Assembly (NCBI GenBank): GCA_012932865.1
Contig: SAXG01000002.1
Coordinates: 124,001-188,000, forward strand
DNA from: Amylostereum areolatum
Taxonomy: Eukaryota; Basidiomycota; Agaricomycetes; Russulales; Stereaceae
Length of the DNA stretch: 64,000 nucleotides
Direction: 5' to 3'
This document shows, in pieces, positions 58,263-64,000 of the stretch. A program made the position numbers and the translations under genes. The notes under the pieces were generated by a model. The model was not told the DNA's origin. It searched no databases and worked only from the letters and a program-made list of their open reading frames with translations. Numbering within the stretch: the first letter of the stretch is position 1; every line of letters starts with the position of its first letter.

Positions 58263-60095
58263 TCATTTGCGTTTGGTGAGGTCCTCCCCGTTCTCCCTGA
58301 ACTTTTTCAGCTCTGTCTTCCAAGGCTCCCACGCGTCACCATACTTCCTCAACAACGTGGCAAGTTCCTCCCGCTGCTCCTTCTACAACGCCACCCAAAA
58401 AGGGAAAGGTCAGTCATTTAGTTAAACGCGAAGAGGACAACGACGCTCACGATGTTGGCAGGCTCCTCTCCGGCGTATACGTCCGTAAACAGCTCTCCAA
58501 GTGGATGACGCTTCATATCCTCGGCGCGCTTGAAGGCACGCATGACGTCCTTCTTCAGGCGCGCCTTGAGCTCTTCTTCCTCGGTGTCGGTCCACCAGCC
58601 TTGGGCATGCAGAAAGAGGCGGAAGCGCGCGATGGGATTGTCGATACGCTTGCGATCCTCGACCTCCTGGCGCGGACGATAGGCGAACGAATCATCCGAA
58701 GTCGAGTGGTGTCCGACGCTGAGGAATTCGATGTTAACACCAAGGGTATTATGCAAGTTAGGAAATGTGTACCGATAGGTCATGGCCTCGACCAACACTC
58801 CGCGCCCGCTCTCCACACACCGTCTTCTCGCTTCACGGGTGGCAGTGAACACGGCCAACACATCGTTCCCGTCCACACGAATGGTGTCCATTCCATACGC
58901 AGGACCGCGCGCAGCGATCCCATCTCCAAAATACTGTTCCGACGACGGCGTCGAGATCGCGAAGCCGTTGTTCCGTGCAATAAACAGCGTTGGCGACGAG
59001 ATGGTCGAGGCGAAGAGCATGCCCGCATGGAAGTCTCCCTCGGATGCCGCGCCTTCGCCGAAATAGACCGCGGCACAGTTCTTTCCGCGTCGAAGAGGGT
59101 CTCGGTGGAGAGCGTAGGCTACACCGGCTGCTTGAGGTATTTGGGTAGCAAGAGGGGAAGAAATGGTGTGAAAATGGTATTCGGGTGAGCCCCAGTGCTG
59201 TTGAGACGTCAGAGAAAGGGCATCAAGGCAGAAGAGCTTGATAGACGTACGACGGGCATTTGACGACCCTTGCTGGAGAAGTCTTCTTCGTTGCCGAAAC
59301 ACTGCGCCATGGCTTTGTCGATTCCCCAGCCGCGGTAGAGAAGAACGCCCATTTCACGATACTGGCCTGCGTCGGTCAGCACCGCAAAGACATGCCGAAG
59401 CTCGGGGCCATACCGAGTACTCTGTGGACGGGTTCGCGTCAGAGAGTGACGTTCAAAACAAGGTGTATGCGTACTCGTCGTCCGGAGCGAGGGCGGCGGC
59501 GGTTCCGATTATTGTTGCCTCCTCCCCATACTAAAGTATGTCAGATTCTAGAAATCAGGAGCAACGATGGGTGGCACACACCGCTGTCATCTGTGGGATA
59601 TAGAGGATCAGAAGGTGCAACAGAAAAGGTGTACCGAAACGCGCACATAGAATGAGATCTTCCCTTGGCGTTGAATGTTGTACAGAAGGTTGTCCACGGT
59701 CGGAAGAAGGACCATGTTCTCGTACCTAATCGAAAGTCAACTCCGAGTCCAGGCGAGGCTGGTTACGACAGAAGCATACATCTTCCGTGCGAGGTCCCTG
59801 TCGATCTGTCCCGCATGTCAATGAGAAAGGAGAATGATTCTACAAAACGACGCGCCTCTGGCAGTTCTGCCCCCTTGATGGGTTTACCGAGGCCATCGAG
59901 GACCCTGTACGTAGGGATTTGGTTTCCTTCGCCGGTGACCGAGTTGAAGAAATGGAGGGTGGAAGTTATGGGAGAGTGTGAGCTGGGGAGGTGACCTTGA
60001 CCTTCGTCGGAGGAAAGAGATGGTACGGTGGATATGAGCCTTCGAGAGCGGTGAACGTGGCGAGCGAGGGGACGTACGATGGCCGGGCGGAACAT
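58263..60095 (-). CDS. BCKDHA: 2-oxoisovalerate dehydrogenase E1 alpha subunit, mitochondrial
   Basis: From the ATG at 60093-60095 an Arg-rich presequence (MFRPAIVRPLARHVHRSRR) is followed by TYRVLDGLGKPI. Downstream exons carry SSPLATQIPQAAGVAYAL, the thiamine diphosphate/Mg site region YFGEGAASEGDFHAG with ARNNGFAISTP, MDTIRVDGNDVLAVF, EAMTYR-VGHHSTSDDS (split by an intron) and the last exon KEQREELATLLRKYGDAW ending DLTKRK. This subunit, with E1 beta, decarboxylates branched-chain 2-oxo acids from Val, Leu and Ile in mitochondria. The exons between the presequence and SSPLATQ were not all traced, but the order and content are ordinary. It is divergent from the membrane protein gene at 60653. 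Housekeeping gene; no sign of decay. Confidence 0.9.
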
Positions 60096-60652
60096 GATGG
60101 AGGGAGAACAGGTCGCGGAACAGACGCAGGAATGCGGGGGCGGGGTACGGTCACGTGACGAGAAAGCACGATCTCCTTTGAAATCGCAAAATCCAGAGTC
60201 CAGACGGCCGTTGACGGACCCATTATTCCCAGTGACTTGAGCTGGATGTGGAAAGCCATTTGTAGTCGAGGAACAAAGTCGATGGGGCTGCGGGGCATGT
60301 GGCCGGTCAGTCGGGAATAGCGTTGAGACTTTGAGGGAATTTCTGTCGGTTGCCATGCGCAAACAGGACGAGTTTCCTAGGAAACCCGGGAGCGAACACG
60401 CACCCTCGGAGAGTGTGCGTATCAGGAGAAAGGAACGAGTAATTGGAGAGGAAAAGTGTGTAAGTATGTATAGGCACATCGCCCAGACGGTCGGTAAGTA
60501 AATAGATACGGTTGTTTTGAGCGCAGACCTTTCTCTCTTTCTCTTCCCTGTCGACCACGACGGTCTCTGCCTCTCCTTTCTCCGTCTCTTTTCCCTTCTG
60601 TATGTGCCTCTCGTCTAGTCGTTAACTTCAAGACCAAGACTTCGTCGCGGCC
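60096..60652. other. divergent promoter region
   Basis: Intergenic DNA between the E1 alpha gene and the membrane protein gene. The pyrimidine-rich tract at 60520-60600 is on the side of the plus-strand gene. No gene is seen. Confidence 0.55.
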
Positions 60653-62249
60653 ATGTACGTCGTCTTGCTGGCCCTCGTCGGCTTCTTGGCCTGGGGACCG
60701 CAGGTCGTCCTCGCTTCATTCGACTTCATATCCTTCTCTTCCATCGAGCAATGCGGTCCTTTCAACGTCACCTTCGACGGTGGAATCCCCCCGGCCGCAA
60801 TGCCCCTCACGTTGACCGTCGTTCCTTTCAACAACACCCCCATCTCCATCCAAATCCCAGAATCGGCCTGGAACAGCACCACAAGTTCAGGCGTCTACAT
60901 CACCTTACTTCCCCTTGCCGCCGGAACCACCCTCATCGCTTCCTTGGACGACGCGAACGGTGTCTCCACCGGGAACGTCTCGGACATCATCAGAATACAA
61001 GGATCCGACAACACATCCTGCCTTGGGTCCCCTGCCATCCCCCCAACCCACCTCTTCACCCTCGACAGCAGCGTAACGCAATGCGAGCCCTTCAATGTCT
61101 CTTTCAACTCCACCGTGGACCCCACCCCTCCATCCGCGCGCGTGTTCGTACCCCTTGGTCCGTCCTTCAACCTCACCGAGGAGCCGTCGCCCCAGACCGG
61201 AGTCGGCAGCTACCTTATGAACGTCACCCGAGGAAAGCAGGTTGCCGTGCTTTACCAAGATGCCGCCGGAAATCGCGAGTCTTCTCAATTGATCACAGTA
61301 GACGGCGACACCTCCAGCAGTTCGAACTGTTTGGAGGCACAGCCAGAGACTTCAACAGCAGGAGTTTTGGGAGGTGCCAGTTCCAGTAACAACTCATCTG
61401 GTGGATTACCGAGGTATGTTCTTCTTCGCGTACAGAGGCGCATCTTTGCTCAACTGTTTGAACGATAGGGTCACCATCATCGTCATCTCTGTTACCACCG
61501 TGGTCATCGTCGGGACACTTTCCCTCCTGGCCGTGGTGTTCGTCAGCCGTGAACGACAGCGTCGTCGGCTTGCCATCCTACAAGATTATTATCTGCGCCC
61601 GGGCGGACCCTATCTCCAGGACACCGAGAAGGCCGCCCCTCCCACCGCCCCGCCGCGACCGTATTTCCCTCAAGGACGAGAGCAGCCTCTTGAATCGCGC
61701 TACCTGACCGGAAATCCGTATCCATTTGAGAACTTCATCTCCCCGTCCAATCGGACCTCCACCATGACTGGTCGGTCTCGCCTGACCATCACACCTCCCT
61801 CCGTCAACGGGGCCTCTGTCGAGGCGCTCCACTCGCATCCCACCACGCCTCTCCCCGCGATGCCCACGCCGATCTTGGACCCCCCGCCGCGCCGCCGTGG
61901 CAGCGTCAACTCGCGTACCATCGCCTCGCTCGATATCGAAGGCATCCTCGAGCAAGCGTCCATCTCCCCTGGCCCGTCTCAGACAACACACGCCTTCAAC
62001 AGCCTGCCGCGCATCCAGATGGTTGACGTGCCACCCGCGACGAGCCCGACGCCGAGCGGATTGCGAAGCTCGCCGCTGTCCCACCGTGAGGCGCAGGAGT
62101 TAGACGTGCCCTCATCCGCAACGCCGTCGGGCCGCTTCTCGGACTACTCGTCCATCATGCAGGATACCAGCGTGCGCGGGATTTCAACTCCTTTCCCGAC
62201 ATTCCCCTCCACGCCCCCGCCGTCAAACACACTGTCCCCGTACCGATAG
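60653..62249 (+). CDS. single-pass type I membrane protein with Ser/Pro-rich cytoplasmic tail
   Basis: One 55-nt intron (61414-61468) joins exon 60653-61413 to 61469-62249, giving about 513 residues. Residues 1-22 (MYVVLLALVGFLAWGPQVVLA) are a signal peptide. The outer part has two similar beta-rich halves, each with Cys and the pattern QCGPFNVTF / QCEPFNVSF, and many N-glycosylation sites (NVTF, NSTT, NVSD, NTSC, NLTE). After the intron comes one membrane helix (IIVISVTTVVIVGTLSLLAV) and then an Arg-rich stop (RERQRRR). The tail is rich in Ser, Pro and Thr (TTPLPAMPTPILDPPPRRR), suited to phosphorylation or SH3 binding. This layout is common in basidiomycetes, but I know no assigned function. 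Intact. Confidence 0.85.
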
Positions 62250-63960
62250 TCACCGCAGGCCCGCGGGTCTCTGGATGTTGTACGGCATAGGTGTACTTAC
62301 TTTCGATGATGTAGTTACCCTGGGCCCTCCGGCAGGCGCAATCGTAGCATTCTGCCTCCCCCACCTCCACTTCGGTTTCTCGAAGCATGGTCTTCTGGGG
62401 TTGACTCCTCTCCCCGTTTTACTAACTTACTTGCTTTCCGGCCGCCCGGTGGCGCCGCCGTTGACACCCGAAGCTTTTACCTTGCACTCGCACCTTCTTC
62501 ATCTTTCCCCCTTCGCAAGTCGGAAGTCAAGCCTCACCACCCCATCACCTCCGTCCCTCTCCCTCTCCTTTCACCGCATACTCCCTCCCATCCAATATTA
62601 TCGTATCCGTACCATCACCCCTGTTTTCCCGTGGCTCTATTTTGCTTTTGGTTTCGTCGTTTAGGTGTATCAATTAGGCATAATGTGCGAAGAATGAACG
62701 GCGTGGAAGCGTGGGACGCCCGAGGACGCCAGTCGCTTACACTCCTTGGGAGGATCATTTTACTGGCAAGTACATACTGATAACTGGACCCACGAGGGAA
62801 AGGCCGCTCCATCGCGAGATCGCTGGGACGGAGTTCTTATTTTGACTACGCAAGGATGCAATCTGCTGAGTGCACAGGGAGGATTGCGGTGTAAAGTACA
62901 AGTAGATCAAGTACACAAGATTGTAACCATGCTTGCCTAGGTAGATAAGGCAGACGGGAACAAGTCCCTGCCAGCCACAGATGTAAGAGATGGAAAGATC
63001 AAAAATGATTACACTTAGGATGGCTCTGACGAAACAAAGCGTTTGAACAGTGGCGTCACAGGGGGTAGCGTTAGGTAGCGTTAAGATATGATGGTCCGGT
63101 AGTCGTGCTTCTGAGTCGGTTCTGAGCTCTATCTCATACACGACTCAGAGGCGTGTCTTCCCGCAGCATGGGAGCAACAAGCGCGACCGGAGTCATATGC
63201 GGTCTGCCAGAATGAAAGTAACAAAGTTTTCGCATGAGTGTATCATCGAAAGGCCGCTTGAGCGTCGTGACCGCAGACCACCTCGTTTTGCCTGAAGAGT
63301 GGTTTGCCCGACCAACCCTGTGTGATGGTCCCCAAGCCATCAACAATCCATAGACCGTCACCAACGGTCACCGGAAAATTGTGGACGCAGGCATGTGCTT
63401 ATGTACCCTGAAGTGGAAATCAAACCGTGTGGAGGCTGGAAAAGATACTCTCACATCTCGTAGTGTGGGTATTGCGAGCTTGAGAGGGAATGATTCCGCC
63501 AAAGGATTGACAGGGTAGAGGGAAAGGACGGTCGCCATGCTGTTCGATGGGGTTCCAAACCTCTGGCGTGCGAATCTGTGAGGTAGACGAAGAGATTGTG
63601 GCTTGGTTACGATGCAGATCACGGAGGGGAAAGAGCGCTGGCGTCGTACATACCTATAGATCGGGAGGGAAAGTCCGATGATACGTCCAGGGAGTTAGAG
63701 ATGGGCAGCATGCATCGAGTCTTTACGCTTCACGCCCGACGCCATCTATGTAGACGGAGGGGAGAAGTCCTCGTCCACCGCATCTCCAGCCGTTCAACGT
63801 TCATTGAATATTGAATGGTCATATTTCGGATATTTCATATCCAAAGTACCGCAGCATATACGCGGTCCTAATGGTTGGATTATGCAAACGGCTGTAAATA
63901 AAACTCCTCTGCCGCATTGATCACTCGATCGACTCACCTGCTCAGATTATCCGGACCAAA
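62250..63960. other. intergenic, 1.7 kb, possible unidentified coding on the minus strand
   Basis: No gene is firmly supported. Two minus-strand frames, 63622-63368 and 63364-63134, are adjacent and look protein-like (for example PVNPLAESFPLKLAIPTLR and GRPHMTPVALVAPMLRED), but I see no splice join and no family. Confidence 0.4.
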
Positions 63961-64000
63961 TCACTCATCCTCGTCCACAGGCATCTTCTCCGCCTCCTTC
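63961..64000 (-). CDS. C-terminal codons of a gene running off the right edge
   Basis: The minus strand reads KEAEKMPVDEDE and then TGA at the window edge, an acidic C-terminus typical of a cytosolic protein. Too short to identify. Confidence 0.4.
   Translation of the reverse strand, partial: KEAEKMPVDEDE

Noticed and set aside
1..64000. CRISPR arrays, prokaryotic operons, ribosome binding sites, tRNA or rRNA genes
   Set aside because: The spliced gene structure is eukaryotic; I saw no regularly spaced direct repeats and no rRNA or tRNA core motifs by eye.

Overview
This is nuclear DNA of a filamentous fungus, most likely an agaricomycete basidiomycete. Genes are split by many short GT-AG introns (about 48-60 nt, plus at least two GC-AG introns and one 12-nt micro-exon), genes lie on both strands, cytochrome P450s are massively amplified, and the proteins seen (UstYa family, fungal viperin, Ppo fatty-acid dioxygenase, S10 carboxypeptidase, borate transporter, DUF202 protein, branched-chain keto acid dehydrogenase E1 alpha) are fungal in type. 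All calls come from reading the sequence; no database was searched.

Region 1 (1-9.5 kb) looks like a small peptide natural-product locus. It holds the 3' end of an S10 serine carboxypeptidase, a 92-residue secreted precursor with four diverged copies of a nine-residue Tyr-containing core (consensus V-I-P-F-x-x-G-Y-D) separated by basic (KR, RR, KER) sites, a divergently transcribed UstYa/DUF3328 oxidase with both HxxHC motifs, a viperin-type radical SAM enzyme, and a large peroxidase-P450 fusion (Ppo). The precursor plus UstYa pair is the signature of kexin-processed ribosomal peptides of the ustiloxin type; the roles of the carboxypeptidase, viperin and Ppo are inferred only from adjacency.

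Region 2 (9.5-20.9 kb) is gene-poor: one P450 gene with a puzzling internal hydrophobic insert (15.2-17.7 kb), low-complexity pyrimidine-rich DNA, and diverged repeats that recur upstream of the P450 array.

Region 3 (20.9-40.1 kb) is a head-to-tail array of six related P450 genes in three pairs or sub-lineages (A/B/C, D/E, F). Copy C is interrupted in an exon by a 472-bp inverted-repeat element flanked by TA duplications. Three more P450 loci lie on the other strand at 50.6-57.3 kb; the last is a decayed relative of F.

Region 4 (40.6-64 kb) holds mostly ordinary genes: an unknown protein with a PD...ExK motif, an unknown 195-residue protein, a DUF202 membrane protein, a histidine acid phosphatase, a BOR1-type borate transporter, BCKDH E1 alpha, a single-pass membrane protein, and the last codons of a gene at the right edge.

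A recurring oddity is that the reading-frame breaks found in otherwise conserved genes (viperin, Ppo, P450 A, B and F) are all explained by single extra bases, which points to base-calling errors at least as much as to gene decay.
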